DNA of 64,000 bases from Rubripirellula reticaptiva (GTDB lineage Bacteria; Planctomycetota; Planctomycetia; Pirellulales; Pirellulaceae). The DNA is taken from the NCBI RefSeq assembly GCF_007860175.1, contig NZ_SJPX01000001.1, forward strand, positions 1 through 64,000, read 5' to 3'. The notes beneath the pieces were generated by a model. That model saw only the letters and a list, made by a program, of their open reading frames with translations. It was not told the DNA's origin and did not search any database. Both the position numbers and the translations under genes were made by a program. Below, in pieces: positions 39,026 to 49,684 of this stretch (position 1 is its first letter; each line of letters starts with the position of its first letter).

Positions 39026-41497
39026 ATGTCGCGTTTATGTTTCGTTGTTTTGGCGTTCGTTTCCCCGGTGGTATCCGTGTCTGCTGCGGAATCGTTTGAG
39101 GCGTTTTTAACGAAAAACTGTGTCCGCTGTCATGGAGCCGATAGAGAAGAAGGCGACATGCGAATCGACCGGCTGTCGCACGATTTCAAAGCGGCAGTGG
39201 ACACTCACCACTGGGCTGAGACGCTTGATAAGGTCAACAGTGGCGAGATGCCGCCTGAAGATGAGCCGCAACCAACTCAGGACGAGATCGCGGCGTTCGT
39301 GATGAATCTCAACTCTCGGCTCCAAGAAGGGCGGGCAGCCCGCATGGCAGTTCGACCCGCTGTGGCACACTACCGCTTGAGCCGGAAGGAATACCAGAAC
39401 ACGGTCTACGATCTGCTCGGCGTGCGCTACGATCCGGCCAAGCCGGGGGAGCTAAACGAGGACACGCTGTGGCACGGTTATGAACGTATCGGGTCGCAGC
39501 TTTCGCTCTCGCCATCGCATGTCGATCGCTATTACCACGCGGCGGACATCGTGCTCGACCGCGCGTTTCCTGCCGCTGCCAGTAAGACTCACAAAGTCCG
39601 CAAGACAGCAGCAGAGTTGCGATATGGTGGTGGGAAGAGTCAACAGGAGGCGTTGGACCGATTCGGCATCAAGCGACCGCTTCGTTACCTCCTCTTCCCC
39701 GGTCGGGTCCAAAACGCGCTTTCGTCCAACTGGTTTGGAAAGACCGGTCCGGAACACAGCGGACTTTACAAGCTCCGCCTTCAGGCCAGCGGAATTCGCC
39801 CGCCCGGCGGCCAGCCGGCCCACCTGAGTATCGGCAAGCAAACCAGTGAGGAGACCGTTGATGGCCTCGTTGAATTCGACATTAGAGCACCCGAGGACAG
39901 TCCGCAGGTTTATGAGTTCGACGTATTTCTTGAGATGCCGGCGTCTCTAGATTTCAGCGTGGTGGTCACCGATGTTGTGGACAGAAGAAGCGGCGCCGCC
40001 TTCCGCAACGCGCTCACCAGCCGAGGCGGCTATGTCTTCACGCACAGCAGCGAGACCGCGCTCCTGAACCCCAACGCTCCCCAGATGTTCGACGGCGACG
40101 GGAACGGCATCTTCTCGACAGTGCTGCTCGATTGGATCGAGTGGGAAGGGCCGCTAGTAACAGAAGCGGAGAAGTCACGGCGCAATGATGTGCTGCCGCC
40201 CGATGACGCGACTGCGAAAGTGGTTGCGGAGCATCTGCAACGCTTCGCCCAGCGCGCCTGGCGGCGGCCGGTAGAGCAGGAAGAGCTGGAGGACTATCTG
40301 GAAACTTACCGGATCGAACGCGAGGCGGGCGAAAAGGCGACCGATGCCTATCGGATCGCGCTGCAGGGCGTACTGACGTCCCGAAACTTTATCTATCTGG
40401 TCGAGGGCGATCCAGTCGCTCGCGAACGTCTCACGGACTCGGAACTCGCCTCGCGGCTATCGTATTTCCTTTGGAGTTCGATGCCCGACAACGGTCTTCT
40501 CTTAGCTGCTCGCAACGGCTCCCTATGTACGACGGACCTTCAGTCCGACGCTCCCCGAACAGACAAGATGTCCGTCGTACTGGCGCAACAGGTGGACCGG
40601 ATGTTGATGGACAGCAGGGTCAACCGATTCATCGACGACTTCGCGCGGCAGTGGCTGCAGCTGCACCGCGTGGGCATGTTTCCGCCGGACAAAAAGCTCT
40701 ACCCCGGCTATGACGACTGGCTCGAGACGAGTACGAGGGCTGAGCCGGTTGAGTACTTCCGCGAGATGCTCGCGAACAACCTGCCCATCGATAGCTTCCT
40801 CGATTCCGACTGGACCATGGCCAACGCTCGGCTCTGCGATTTCTACGGATTGCCCGAACCCAGAACGGGCGGCTTCCAACGCGTCTCGCTCAAGCCCGAG
40901 GACCATCGCGGCGGTCTGCTCACGATGGGCGCGGTGCTCGGGCTGACTTCGGACGGAACCCGACACCGCCCGGTGCATCGCGGCGTATGGGTGAGTGAAT
41001 CGATCTTCAACAGCTCTCCACCATCACCTCCGGCCAATGTGGATCCGATCGAGCCCATTCCCCCCAAGGGAACCAAGATCACGATCCGCCAACGAATTGA
41101 AGCACACGCGAAGAACGCGAGTTGTGCCGCCTGCCATCGCAACATCGATCCGCTGGGACTGGCCTTCGACCAATACGATGCCATCGGTCAGTGGCGCACC
41201 CACGAGCGAGTTCCAACGGGTGTGGGTGAGGATCCGATGGTGGATGCCTCCGGATTGATGGCCGACGGACGTTCGTTCACCGATTCTGTCCAATTTAAAC
41301 AACTTCTGCTCGAAGACCGCGACAAGGTCGCGCGAGCCTTCATCGAACACCTTTGCACCTACGCCCTCCGCCGCGTGCTGACCGTGGATGACGAAGGCGA
41401 TCTCATGACGATTGAAGAAGAAGCGAAGAAGAACGATTACCGAGTCAAAGACATCGTGCGTGCGGTGGCCTTGTCGGAATTGATTCGAAAACGCTAA
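39026..41497 (+). CDS. DUF1587/1595/1592/1588/1585 heme protein carrying an in-frame palindromic insert
   Basis: 823 residues from ATG 39026, chosen because the signal peptide ([20 protein letters not shown]) begins here; a GTG at 38933 overlapping the DUF1501 stop would add 31 residues. PSCyt heme motif CVRCH (32-36) is followed by DUF1587 ([16 protein letters not shown], about 117), DUF1595 (about 405), DUF1592 ([17 protein letters not shown], about 468), DUF1588 (about 628) with [12 protein letters not shown] (about 700), and DUF1585. Residues about 501-518 ([17 protein letters not shown]) are encoded by an inverted repeat and have no counterpart in the other two copies here; see the findings. 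The reading frame is intact. Confidence 0.9.
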   Translation: MSRLCFVVLAFVSPVVSVSAAESFEAFLTKNCVRCHGADREEGDMRIDRLSHDFKAAVDTHHWAETLDKVNSGEMPPEDEPQPTQDEIAAFVMNLNSRLQEGRAARMAVRPAVAHYRLSRKEYQNTVYDLLGVRYDPAKPGELNEDTLWHGYERIGSQLSLSPSHVDRYYHAADIVLDRAFPAAASKTHKVRKTAAELRYGGGKSQQEALDRFGIKRPLRYLLFPGRVQNALSSNWFGKTGPEHSGLYKLRLQASGIRPPGGQPAHLSIGKQTSEETVDGLVEFDIRAPEDSPQVYEFDVFLEMPASLDFSVVVTDVVDRRSGAAFRNALTSRGGYVFTHSSETALLNPNAPQMFDGDGNGIFSTVLLDWIEWEGPLVTEAEKSRRNDVLPPDDATAKVVAEHLQRFAQRAWRRPVEQEELEDYLETYRIEREAGEKATDAYRIALQGVLTSRNFIYLVEGDPVARERLTDSELASRLSYFLWSSMPDNGLLLAARNGSLCTTDLQSDAPRTDKMSVVLAQQVDRMLMDSRVNRFIDDFARQWLQLHRVGMFPPDKKLYPGYDDWLETSTRAEPVEYFREMLANNLPIDSFLDSDWTMANARLCDFYGLPEPRTGGFQRVSLKPEDHRGGLLTMGAVLGLTSDGTRHRPVHRGVWVSESIFNSSPPSPPANVDPIEPIPPKGTKITIRQRIEAHAKNASCAACHRNIDPLGLAFDQYDAIGQWRTHERVPTGVGEDPMVDASGLMADGRSFTDSVQFKQLLLEDRDKVARAFIEHLCTYALRRVLTVDDEGDLMTIEEEAKKNDYRVKDIVRAVALSELIRKR
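40527..40580. repeat. Palindromic element inside the DUF1592 coding sequence
   Basis: Perfect 11-bp inverted arms GTACGACGGAC (40527-40537) and GTCCGTCGTAC (40570-40580) enclose 32 bases holding a second small hairpin (GGAC-CTTCA-GTCC, from 40534) and AGACAAGATGTCC. The whole lies in frame. Related GACGGAC palindromes occur in gaps at 22591 and 45184. Confidence 0.75.
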
Positions 41498-41528
41498 CTG
41501 CCTTTCAGGAAATGAAATTTAGAATTCT

Positions 41529-43631
41529 ATGAATACTTGGTTCAAAATCGCGATTTGTTTCATGGGTCTTCTAAGTGGTGAAGTGAGCGCCCAGGACGAT
41601 CGATCACCATCCACGGAAACCCATTCGACAGACGTCATCGTCTATGGTTCGACACCCGGCGGCTTTTGTGCCGCGATCGCTGCTGCTCGTGAAGGCGCGT
41701 CGGTCATTCTGCTGGAGCCAACCGATCATGTTGGCGCGATGAATACAGGAGGGCTCAGCCACTGCGACTCAAACCAGATGGTCCGAAGCACCTTGATGGG
41801 ACTCTTCGACGAGTGGCACATGCGCGTGGTTAGAGACTACACCGATCGTGGGCTGAGGGCACCATACAACCCGTCGAAAAAGGACCAGTCGCGGTGGACT
41901 TTCGAACCACATGTCGCGATGCGTGTGACGATGAAAATGCTTGAAGAAGCCGGGGTCATTGTGTTGACCAAACGCTATCTCGAATCGGTCACAAAGGATG
42001 GTCCGCGGATCACTTCGATTGTCACCAAGAACGGCACGTTTACCGCCAGAGCTTTTGTTGATGGCACATACGAAGGCGACCTGATGGCAGCGGCGGGAGT
42101 CGATTGGGTGATCGGGCGCGAAGGGCGGGACGAGTACGACGAGTCGCTGGCGGGCAAGCAGTATCCCAAGAAAAAAATGAACATCAGCGGATTCAATGAA
42201 ACTGGAGTATCGTTGCCACTAGTCACCACCGAGGATGCGGGTGCCGAGCGGGAAGGTGATAGCCGAGTCATGACGTACAGCTTTCGACTTTGCCTGACCA
42301 TGGACCCGAAGAATCGCGTCCCGATACCAAAGCCAGCAAACTACGCCCCGTCACGGTTTCAAGTCGTGCGTCGCGCATTGAAGGCGGGAGAGAAACGCAT
42401 TGGTTTTGACCTCTACCCACTGCCGGGAAACAAACTCGATGGCAACAATTCGATCGGTGGACAGTTCTCGATCGGGTTAGTCGGTGGCGGGAACAACTGG
42501 CATTCAGCTGACGAAGCAGGCCGGAAGCAGATATGGGAAGCACACAAGCAGTACACGCTTGAGTTCATCCACTTCCTGACGACCGACCCGGCCGTGCCCG
42601 AGGGCATACGCAACAAATATGCGGAACTCGGTCTGTGCAAAGACGAGTTTGCGAGCTATGGCCACTTCTCTCCTGCGCTCTACGTTCGAGAATCGCGTCG
42701 CATGCAGGGCATGTATGTCATCAGCCAAAAGGACATCCTAAAGGAGCCACGCAAAGATGACCCCATCGCCATCTCGTCGTTCCCGATCGACTCACACGAC
42801 GTCCAGCGAGTCGCGTTGAAAGACGGTGGAGTCATGAACGAGGGGACGATCTTCCCTGTGCGGAGAATCCCGGGTCAGGGATACGCCTACCATGTGCCCT
42901 ACCGCGCGATCCTGCCGAAGCCTGAGCAGTGCGACAACTTGCTAGTGCCGGTCGCGCTGTCATGCACGCACGTCGGAATTTCGTCGTTGAGGATCGAAGG
43001 CGCGTGGATGGTGATTGGCCAAGGCGCTGGCGTTGCAGCGGCACTGGCAGCAAAAGACAACGTGGCAGTGCAGGAACTCGAGTACACGAAATTGCGCGCG
43101 CGACTTCTGGTTCAAAACCAGGCTCTGGAGCTGCCGGACGTGTCCGACTTGCCGACGGTGGACGGCTCCATTGCCGCGAAGTCCCTTTCGGGAATTGTAC
43201 TCGACGATACGCAAGCGAAGCTGTCAGGCAACTGGTCTCGATCTACGAATTTCAAACCGTACATCGAAAGTGGATACGTCTTCAGCGGAGAAAAAGGTTC
43301 AACAGCAAAGGGCGATGGCAAAGCCAGCGCGACCTTTCGATTCAAAGTACCGAAGTCCGGTCGCTATCAGTTGCTCATGGCTTACTCGGCTCACCAGACC
43401 CGAGCGAAGAATGTCCCCGTTACGGTTTCTTATGCATCTCACCGTCAAGACATCTTGGTTGATCAGACCGTCCCACACCCAAGCGGCAAACACTTTCGTC
43501 CAATCGACACGCTCGAACTCGAAGCGAACACCGAAACCGTTATACAAATCACGAACACGAGCACGGATGGATTTGTGATTCTAGACGCTCTGCAACTGTT
43601 GCCGATCGATCGCAATGCGAAAACCAATTAG
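41529..43631 (+). CDS. FAD-dependent oxidoreductase with C-terminal golvesin/xanthan-lyase-like domain
   Basis: 700 residues. A signal peptide (WFKIAICFMGLLSGEVSA) is followed by the FAD-binding start DVIVYGSTPGGFCAAIAAA, LLEPTDHVGAMNTGGLSH, and FVDGTYEGDLMAAAGVDW with IGREGRDEYDE, typical of the FAD_oxidored family found with planctomycete sugar clusters. The late CTHVGISSLRIEGAWMVIGQGAG closes the flavin fold near residue 500. Residues from about 575 form a separate beta domain (KSGRYQLLMAYSAHQTRA) like golvesin C-terminal modules, probably substrate or cell-wall binding. It sits between DUF1592 and DUF1552 genes, separating a pair that is adjacent elsewhere in the window. Confidence 0.88.
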   Translation: MNTWFKIAICFMGLLSGEVSAQDDRSPSTETHSTDVIVYGSTPGGFCAAIAAAREGASVILLEPTDHVGAMNTGGLSHCDSNQMVRSTLMGLFDEWHMRVVRDYTDRGLRAPYNPSKKDQSRWTFEPHVAMRVTMKMLEEAGVIVLTKRYLESVTKDGPRITSIVTKNGTFTARAFVDGTYEGDLMAAAGVDWVIGREGRDEYDESLAGKQYPKKKMNISGFNETGVSLPLVTTEDAGAEREGDSRVMTYSFRLCLTMDPKNRVPIPKPANYAPSRFQVVRRALKAGEKRIGFDLYPLPGNKLDGNNSIGGQFSIGLVGGGNNWHSADEAGRKQIWEAHKQYTLEFIHFLTTDPAVPEGIRNKYAELGLCKDEFASYGHFSPALYVRESRRMQGMYVISQKDILKEPRKDDPIAISSFPIDSHDVQRVALKDGGVMNEGTIFPVRRIPGQGYAYHVPYRAILPKPEQCDNLLVPVALSCTHVGISSLRIEGAWMVIGQGAGVAAALAAKDNVAVQELEYTKLRARLLVQNQALELPDVSDLPTVDGSIAAKSLSGIVLDDTQAKLSGNWSRSTNFKPYIESGYVFSGEKGSTAKGDGKASATFRFKVPKSGRYQLLMAYSAHQTRAKNVPVTVSYASHRQDILVDQTVPHPSGKHFRPIDTLELEANTETVIQITNTSTDGFVILDALQLLPIDRNAKTN

Positions 43632-43798
43632 CAGCTTCACGTCGACTATGTCCTATTTGCTCAGGCGGTGAACGATACGCACGCAAGGGACATCACCATT
43701 CAATTCCTTGCTTACGCATCGCGTTACCCAGCCGATGCACGACTTAGACTTACCTTAACAGCACACACACCGAATTAAACGAACCCAGGAAACTCCCA

Positions 43799-45157
43799 AT
43801 GAGTCACTTCCTTTCCCAATCGTGGTTGATCGACCGCCGACACGCCCTGCGCGCGATGGGCACTTGCATCTCGCTACCATTTTTGGAATGCATGATTCCG
43901 CTGCGCGCGGCGGAATCGGAAAGCGCCTCGCCTCGGCGCAGCGCCTTCATCTATCTCGCCAATGGCGTCCATTCACTAAACTATCAGGTCACGACACCGG
44001 GCAAGGATTACCAATTTTCCCGGTCACTTAAGCCATTGGAAAAGTATCGTCAGGTCATCACTCCTGTCAGCGGTTTACATCATCCGGGAAGCCTCGGGCA
44101 TCATCACAACTGCATCGACATCTGGCTGACCGGCGGAACGATCGGCCCTTCGGCCCGCAATTCCATCTCCGTGGATCAGAAGATGGCCGAAGTCACCGCG
44201 CCGCATACCCGCTACCCTTCCATGGAGATTGCCCTGACGCAGGGCTCCCTCGCCTGGACCGCGGACGGCGTGCAGCTTCCTGCGATGCGTCGTTGCAGTG
44301 AAATATTCGCATCCATGTTCGTGGAACCGAAAGGCGGCATCGCTGCCCAGCGAAGAGCTTTGCGTCTTAAAGCCAGCGTTCTCGATGATAACCTCGCGGA
44401 AGTGCGTCGGCTCGAGCAAAAGATGGGAGCGGCCGACAAAGGACGACTCGACCAATACCTTACTTCGGTTCGTGAGGCGGAGATCCGCGCGCGACGGGCC
44501 GATACGTGGCTCGATACGCCGCTGCCTGAGATCTCCGATGCCGATCGCAAACGCACCAACCGCGACATCCCAAAGACTCAAGCGGGCGACTATTTCCGAA
44601 CCGTCTATGACCTCATGGTGCTCGCCTTTCAAACGGACGTCACCCGAGTTGCTACCTTTAGCCTGGGCGGCGAAGGAGACGCCTTTGCCATTCCGGAAAT
44701 TGGCATCACCGAGTCCCGCCATCAACTCAGTCACCACGGCGGTGATGAAGGCTACATGGAGAAGCTCACCAACTACGACACGTTCGCCATTGAGCAGTTC
44801 GGCTACTTTCTCTCGCGCCTCGAGGAGACGAAGGACGTCAATGGCCGGCCGCTGCTTGGTTCGACGATGGCTCTGTTTGGCAGCGGCATGTCCTATGGGC
44901 ATAGCCACGGTAACGCCAACCTTCCTCTCGTCTTCGCCGGTGGTTCGGACCTTGGCCTGAAGCACGGCAGCCATCTCGACTTCAATCAAGGGCACTTCAA
45001 CGGATACCAACTCGAGAAGCCCGGCGAACACTACGGACTCTGCAGTCGCCCCGCGAACCCGGACGCTCACATGAGCAACCTTTTGCTGACGATGGCCCAA
45101 CGCATGGGTGTGGAGACTGATACTTTTGGTGATAGCAACAGAGTGATCGAAATCTAA
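43799..45157 (+). CDS. DUF1552 protein (right arm, first copy)
   Basis: 452 residues. The N-terminus has [20 protein letters not shown], a twin-arginine-like signal. Family marks: [59 protein letters not shown], and the C-terminal [20 protein letters not shown] ending near residue 385. Histidine density around [10 protein letters not shown] and [12 protein letters not shown] suggests a metal site (inference). A long frame on the opposite strand (44075-45175) is a shadow of this gene. It presumably partners the DUF1592 protein at 39026 despite the intervening FAD gene. Confidence 0.9.
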   Translation: MSHFLSQSWLIDRRHALRAMGTCISLPFLECMIPLRAAESESASPRRSAFIYLANGVHSLNYQVTTPGKDYQFSRSLKPLEKYRQVITPVSGLHHPGSLGHHHNCIDIWLTGGTIGPSARNSISVDQKMAEVTAPHTRYPSMEIALTQGSLAWTADGVQLPAMRRCSEIFASMFVEPKGGIAAQRRALRLKASVLDDNLAEVRRLEQKMGAADKGRLDQYLTSVREAEIRARRADTWLDTPLPEISDADRKRTNRDIPKTQAGDYFRTVYDLMVLAFQTDVTRVATFSLGGEGDAFAIPEIGITESRHQLSHHGGDEGYMEKLTNYDTFAIEQFGYFLSRLEETKDVNGRPLLGSTMALFGSGMSYGHSHGNANLPLVFAGGSDLGLKHGSHLDFNQGHFNGYQLEKPGEHYGLCSRPANPDAHMSNLLLTMAQRMGVETDTFGDSNRVIEI

Positions 45158-45183
45158 CGGATCGCTTTTCGCCAACTAAATGC

Positions 45184-45206
45184 AGGACGGACAGGAAGTC
45201 CGTCCT
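45184..45206. repeat. Perfect GACGGAC hairpin in an intergenic gap
   Basis: AGGACGGAC (45184-45192) and GTCCGTCCT (45198-45206) form a perfect 9-bp stem around AGGAA. No T-run follows, so a simple intrinsic terminator is unlikely. The sequence is related to the elements at 22591 and 40527. Confidence 0.65.
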
Positions 45207-45296
45207 ACGTTCGCCCACAACAACGTGATCCTCAACGACCACACGCTCTCAGACTGGCCACTACCAGATATGCCCTCACGAAAAACGGCAACCTCT

Positions 45297-46556
45297 ATGT
45301 TTCGTCTTGCACTCTGCGTCAGTGTTACCTTGATTGGATCTGCCGCAGCCGCAGACGAACCGTTCCGCCCCGAGGCCGGGAAATTTCCGCCTTTGGAAAA
45401 GGCGCATTCCTACCGAGGCGAACTGGTCTTCGTGGATCATGCCAACCGACGCGGCAGCATCCGCGTTCAAGGGACGGGCAAGTTTTACCGAAACGACCCG
45501 CAGCCCTTCGCTATGCTTCCCTACGGTGTCATCCGCTATCACGGCGCTCCGGCAGATCTACGCGACATCCCGCTCGGTACCGTGATGCACGTTCGTGCCT
45601 TTCTCCCGCCTGCCCCAAAGATTTCCGCCGTACCGGTGTTGCCGGTAGACAACAAAAGGAAAGACGCGGGGCATTATCGTGGCACCGGTACGGCGCCAGC
45701 CGAGAACCATGTGCTGCTCCTAGAAGACGAGTCCAGTCACTGCCTGCACGAGGGATTGGTGTGGAGGCTTCAAGAAGTGGAACTGAAAAACAACGCGGGA
45801 AAGATCATCGCTAGTCGCGGGCCAAAGACCGGTGGCGACGGCAACTTTGAAGGGAAAGAATTGACCTTCGATGCCGCCACTCGCATCTGGCGTGATCGCG
45901 AGCGAATCAGAATCGCAGACCTGGTCGCCGAAAAAGCATGGCCCGCTAGCGGGAAGAAACAGCTCGATGGGCAGGCCGTCCTACTCGGGATCACCTGGAA
46001 GCCTGCACCAGGCGATGGGCTGAGTGGCGCTTTCACGCAATTTCACATCTCCGACATCTGGCTGAACGAAGACGCCATCCAGAACGCGGCCCATTTTCAG
46101 ACCGAGACGCACAAAGCCTTCATCCGCAGCCGTTGGATGCCAGCCTGGATTGATGCCGTTGAGTATGGCAAGTTCGGCCACGCGACCGTCACCGCGACGC
46201 TCTTCGGCGGGATGGACTCCTCTCTCTACAACGACTTCCAGAAAGGCGTCGGTGCACAAATGAATGGTGCCGAGAACACTTTGAAGCACACAGCCGGACA
46301 CTACGGTCCATCCCACGTCGCATCCAGTGGCAAAATCCTTGACGTCACCAAGTCAACCGGAGAAATTCCGCTCGGCAGCAGTGGTATCCAAATCCAGTTT
46401 GAGACGGACTTGATCATCGAAGGCATTCGACCCGGAAGAGTCGTTCGTGTCCGCCCGGAAAGCTGGCCAAAGATGCAAGTCCCTCGCGAGGAATACCTTC
46501 TTGAAAACGACCCCGAAGATCGATTCCCGACTCCTGCGATCTTCCCAAAATACTGA
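45297..46556 (+). CDS. Unrecognised secreted protein
   Basis: 419 residues from ATG 45297, where a signal peptide begins (FRLALCVSVTLIGSAAA); in-frame ATGs at 45180 and 45270 add residues without signal character, and 45180 would place the hairpin at 45184 in the coding region. The mature part is beta-rich: YRGELVFVDHANRRGSIRV, VIRYHGAPADLRDIPLGTVM, LLLEDESSHCLHEGLVWRL, and a last block GIRPGRVVRVRPESWP. Short strands with G and D turns suggest OB-like or beta-barrel modules, but I know no family. No CXXCH is present. It sits between DUF1552 and a DUF1549/1553 gene (17 bases upstream of the latter), so it is very likely part of the operon. Confidence 0.75.
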   Translation: MFRLALCVSVTLIGSAAAADEPFRPEAGKFPPLEKAHSYRGELVFVDHANRRGSIRVQGTGKFYRNDPQPFAMLPYGVIRYHGAPADLRDIPLGTVMHVRAFLPPAPKISAVPVLPVDNKRKDAGHYRGTGTAPAENHVLLLEDESSHCLHEGLVWRLQEVELKNNAGKIIASRGPKTGGDGNFEGKELTFDAATRIWRDRERIRIADLVAEKAWPASGKKQLDGQAVLLGITWKPAPGDGLSGAFTQFHISDIWLNEDAIQNAAHFQTETHKAFIRSRWMPAWIDAVEYGKFGHATVTATLFGGMDSSLYNDFQKGVGAQMNGAENTLKHTAGHYGPSHVASSGKILDVTKSTGEIPLGSSGIQIQFETDLIIEGIRPGRVVRVRPESWPKMQVPREEYLLENDPEDRFPTPAIFPKY

Positions 46557-46573
46557 CCCAGCGAAATCGAACG

Positions 46574-49500
46574 ATGACACAACTCAAACTTCACTGCTGG
46601 GTCGCCGCGCTCTACCTCGGGCTCAATCGACTGCGGAACTGCAATGCGATTATCCGCAACTGCTTCATTTCGTTGAGTTGTTTGTGGCTGATAGCGCTGG
46701 GCTGCTCCGCGAAGGCGGCTGATAAGTCGATTGATTTCGGCAAGCAGATTGCGCCGATCATTGCGCAGCATTGCGTGCGATGCCACTCGCCGGACAGCAG
46801 CAAGGGCGACGTATCGCTGGCGACACTCGACGATTTGAAGTCGAACGACTATGTCGTCGCCAGTGATGCGGATGGCAGCTTTCTGATCGATCTGGTGACA
46901 TCGCAGGATGGTGAGCCGCCCGCGATGCCGCAGGAAGCAAATCCGCTGCCAGACGAAGAAGTGGCCCTGCTACGTCAATGGATCAATCAGGGTGCGAATT
47001 GGCCCGACGACGTTGTCATCGAAGAGAAAGCAAAGGCTGATGTGTCGTGGTGGTCGCTGCAGCCGTTGGAAGTAGCTCGACACTCGGAGTTGAGTTCAAG
47101 CAGCCCCGACTCGGAGAGTCAGGCTACAACCATCGACGACTTTATTCACGAAAGACTCAGCCAACACGGTCTCACATTCAGTCCGAAGACAGATCGTCGA
47201 ACATTGATCCGGCGTCTGTCATTTGATCTGCATGGACTGCCGCCGGCGCCGGAATCCGTTGATGCGTTTGTGACCGATGCGGATCCACAGGCATATGAAA
47301 AGCTTGTCGACCGAATGTTAGACTCTCCCCACTACGGCGAACGATTTGCGCAGCACTGGCTGGACATCGCACACTACGCCGACACGCATGGATTTGAACG
47401 CGACAAACGGCGGGACAACGCGTGGCGGTATCGCGACTATGTGATCCGCGCTTTGAATGAAGACAAACCGTACGACCGCTTCTTGCAAGAACAGATCGCT
47501 GGCGATGTGTTATGGCCCAGTGACGAGCAAGCCGTGATCGCGACCGGTTTTCTCGCGGCCGGACCGTGGGACTTTGTCGGGCAAGTGGAAACGAAAAGTC
47601 CTTTACTGCGTCGGTCGGCAAGGTCGCTCGATCTGGATGACATGACGACGCAGGTCATGACGGCCACGATGGCGATGACCGTTAATTGTGCGCGCTGTCA
47701 CGATCATAAACTCGATCCGATTTCGCAGCAGGAGTATTTCCAGCTGCAAGCCGTGTTCGCCGGTGTGCGGCGAGACGATCGTGTTGTGAGTGACACAGCA
47801 CTGAAGCAATACGAAGAAAGGAGGGAGTTGCTAATTGCCCGTCGAAACAAGATCGACTTCGAGGCTGGACTGCTTGAAGGCGACGGGCTGAATCTCGCGG
47901 ACATCGTTGGCGGCGGCAGTGGGCTCGGCAGCGGTACCTATCGCAACGCTCTTGATCCTCGCAACGCCAAAGTTCAAACCCGTGACTCTGGGAAACTCGG
48001 CAATGTTGAGACGAATCGATTCTCGCCGTCCGATTTCGAATTCATCGACGGCGTGTTCATTCCAGATGGCGAAGACGGCAAGGCCGAGATCCCAGTCAGC
48101 TCAACGGGAATAACCATCACTGGTCTACCGAAAACGTCCGGTGACGCGTGGGACATGATCCGCAACGGGCCGGTTGCGAGTCAGCATTCTCCAGAACTAG
48201 GCGGCATTGACTTCACCAAAGACGGACACAGTTTGCTGGGACTGCATGCCAACGCGGGAATCACCTTTGATGTCGCCGCGATACGCGGCGCACTCGTGGG
48301 GCAAGACACAAACCCGCGTGACTCGCTTCTATTCACCGCAAAACTCGGTTACTTCGGTGCCGTCGGCGGACACCACGCAGACGCATGGGTGTTCGTTGAC
48401 GGAAAACAAACTACACATTTTTCGAAACTAACTCGTGATGATGGGTTGCAGAATATCGAAATTGATCTGCCTCCGTCGTCACGATTTTTGACACTGGTTG
48501 TGACCGATGGCGGAAACGGTTTCAGCATGGATCAAATCGGCTTTGGCGATCCCGCGGTGAGGCTCTCTGCGCCAGCGAATCTCACCGTCGACGATCGCCA
48601 GCGACTTACTGAACTTCGCAGGCAGCGAATAGAGATCGACGCGAAGCTTGAGATTCTCGGGCCAACACCAAAGTTCTACGGCGTCGTTGCCGAATCCGAC
48701 GTGCCGGAAGTAAGGCTGTTGACGCGAGGTGATCCCGAATCGCCGATCGGTGAAGCGCTTCGCCCCGCGGCACTCGGTTCGCTGGCGATGTTGACTCCGA
48801 ATCTGGGAACACTCGAATCGAGCGCAGGCGAACGCCGCGCCGCACTGGCTCGCTGGATCACTCATCCCGACAATCCGCTGACGCGCCGGGTGATCGTGAA
48901 TCGTCTGTGGCACTGGCATTTCGGCAAGGGATTGGTCGATACGCCCAGCGATTTTGGATTCGGCGGCGGTCGGCCATCGCATCCGGAATTGCTTGACTGG
49001 CTGGCGGAAGAACTCGCAGAGCGCAACTGGTCGCTCAAAGAAATACATCGATTGATTTTGAACAGCGAAACGTACCAACAGTCGAGTTACGTCGATGACG
49101 GAGCGAGCGCTGAATCTGCCCGACAGATCGACGCGGACAACCGATTACTCTGGCGTCAAAACCCACGGCGACTGGAAGCCGAGTCGATTCGTGACGCGGT
49201 GCTGTTCGTCAGTGGCAAGCTGAACCCCGAGCGTGGCGGTCCTGGTTTCGAGGACTTTCAGTATCAAGAAGCCTATGCCCCGATTTACACCTACATCACC
49301 GCTGACAAACCGGAACTGTGGCGACGGAGCATCTATCGTTACATCGTACGCACCACGCCGAACCGGTTTCTCACGACGCTTGATTGTCCTGATCCAGCGA
49401 ACCTGACGGCCAGCCGAATGACAACGACCACGCCACTGCAATCGTTGGCTCTCTATAACAACGACTTCATGCTGAAGCAGGCGAGATACCTGGCCGAACG

Positions 49501-49681
49501 CGTCGAAAGCGATGCCGGATTGCACAAACGGGATCAAATTACACGAGCCTTTGAAATAGCTTTCGGAAGGCAGCCAACAGAAAGTGAATTGATCCTTGCG
49601 ACCGACTTTGTGCATCAGCAAGGATTGTTTGGCCTATGCAGATCACTACTTAACTCGAATGAGTTTATTTATGTGGATTGA
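46574..49681 (+). CDS. PSCyt1-DUF1549-DUF1553 heme protein with NPCBM-like module
   Basis: 1035 residues from ATG 46574. A hydrophobic export segment ([15 protein letters not shown]) precedes PSCyt1 with CVRCH (67-71). DUF1549 from about 186 has [30 protein letters not shown] and [12 protein letters not shown] (about 372). Between about 480 and 668 lies an inserted beta module ([54 protein letters not shown]) matching the style of NPCBM carbohydrate-binding domains. DUF1553 runs from about 756 to the end. Its DUF1501 partner starts four bases after its stop. Confidence 0.92.
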   Translation: MTQLKLHCWVAALYLGLNRLRNCNAIIRNCFISLSCLWLIALGCSAKAADKSIDFGKQIAPIIAQHCVRCHSPDSSKGDVSLATLDDLKSNDYVVASDADGSFLIDLVTSQDGEPPAMPQEANPLPDEEVALLRQWINQGANWPDDVVIEEKAKADVSWWSLQPLEVARHSELSSSSPDSESQATTIDDFIHERLSQHGLTFSPKTDRRTLIRRLSFDLHGLPPAPESVDAFVTDADPQAYEKLVDRMLDSPHYGERFAQHWLDIAHYADTHGFERDKRRDNAWRYRDYVIRALNEDKPYDRFLQEQIAGDVLWPSDEQAVIATGFLAAGPWDFVGQVETKSPLLRRSARSLDLDDMTTQVMTATMAMTVNCARCHDHKLDPISQQEYFQLQAVFAGVRRDDRVVSDTALKQYEERRELLIARRNKIDFEAGLLEGDGLNLADIVGGGSGLGSGTYRNALDPRNAKVQTRDSGKLGNVETNRFSPSDFEFIDGVFIPDGEDGKAEIPVSSTGITITGLPKTSGDAWDMIRNGPVASQHSPELGGIDFTKDGHSLLGLHANAGITFDVAAIRGALVGQDTNPRDSLLFTAKLGYFGAVGGHHADAWVFVDGKQTTHFSKLTRDDGLQNIEIDLPPSSRFLTLVVTDGGNGFSMDQIGFGDPAVRLSAPANLTVDDRQRLTELRRQRIEIDAKLEILGPTPKFYGVVAESDVPEVRLLTRGDPESPIGEALRPAALGSLAMLTPNLGTLESSAGERRAALARWITHPDNPLTRRVIVNRLWHWHFGKGLVDTPSDFGFGGGRPSHPELLDWLAEELAERNWSLKEIHRLILNSETYQQSSYVDDGASAESARQIDADNRLLWRQNPRRLEAESIRDAVLFVSGKLNPERGGPGFEDFQYQEAYAPIYTYITADKPELWRRSIYRYIVRTTPNRFLTTLDCPDPANLTASRMTTTTPLQSLALYNNDFMLKQARYLAERVESDAGLHKRDQITRAFEIAFGRQPTESELILATDFVHQQGLFGLCRSLLNSNEFIYVD

Positions 49682-49684
49682 GAA

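Noticed and set aside
44075-45175. 366-residue open frame on the minus strand
   Set aside because: It is the reverse complement of the DUF1552 gene at 43799 in a shadow frame; the plus strand has a complete, family-consistent protein and this one has no domain.
46574-46720. Lipoprotein signal in the DUF1549/1553 protein at 46574
   Set aside because: The ALGC stretch resembles a lipobox but lacks the usual Leu at -3, so lipidation is not supported.
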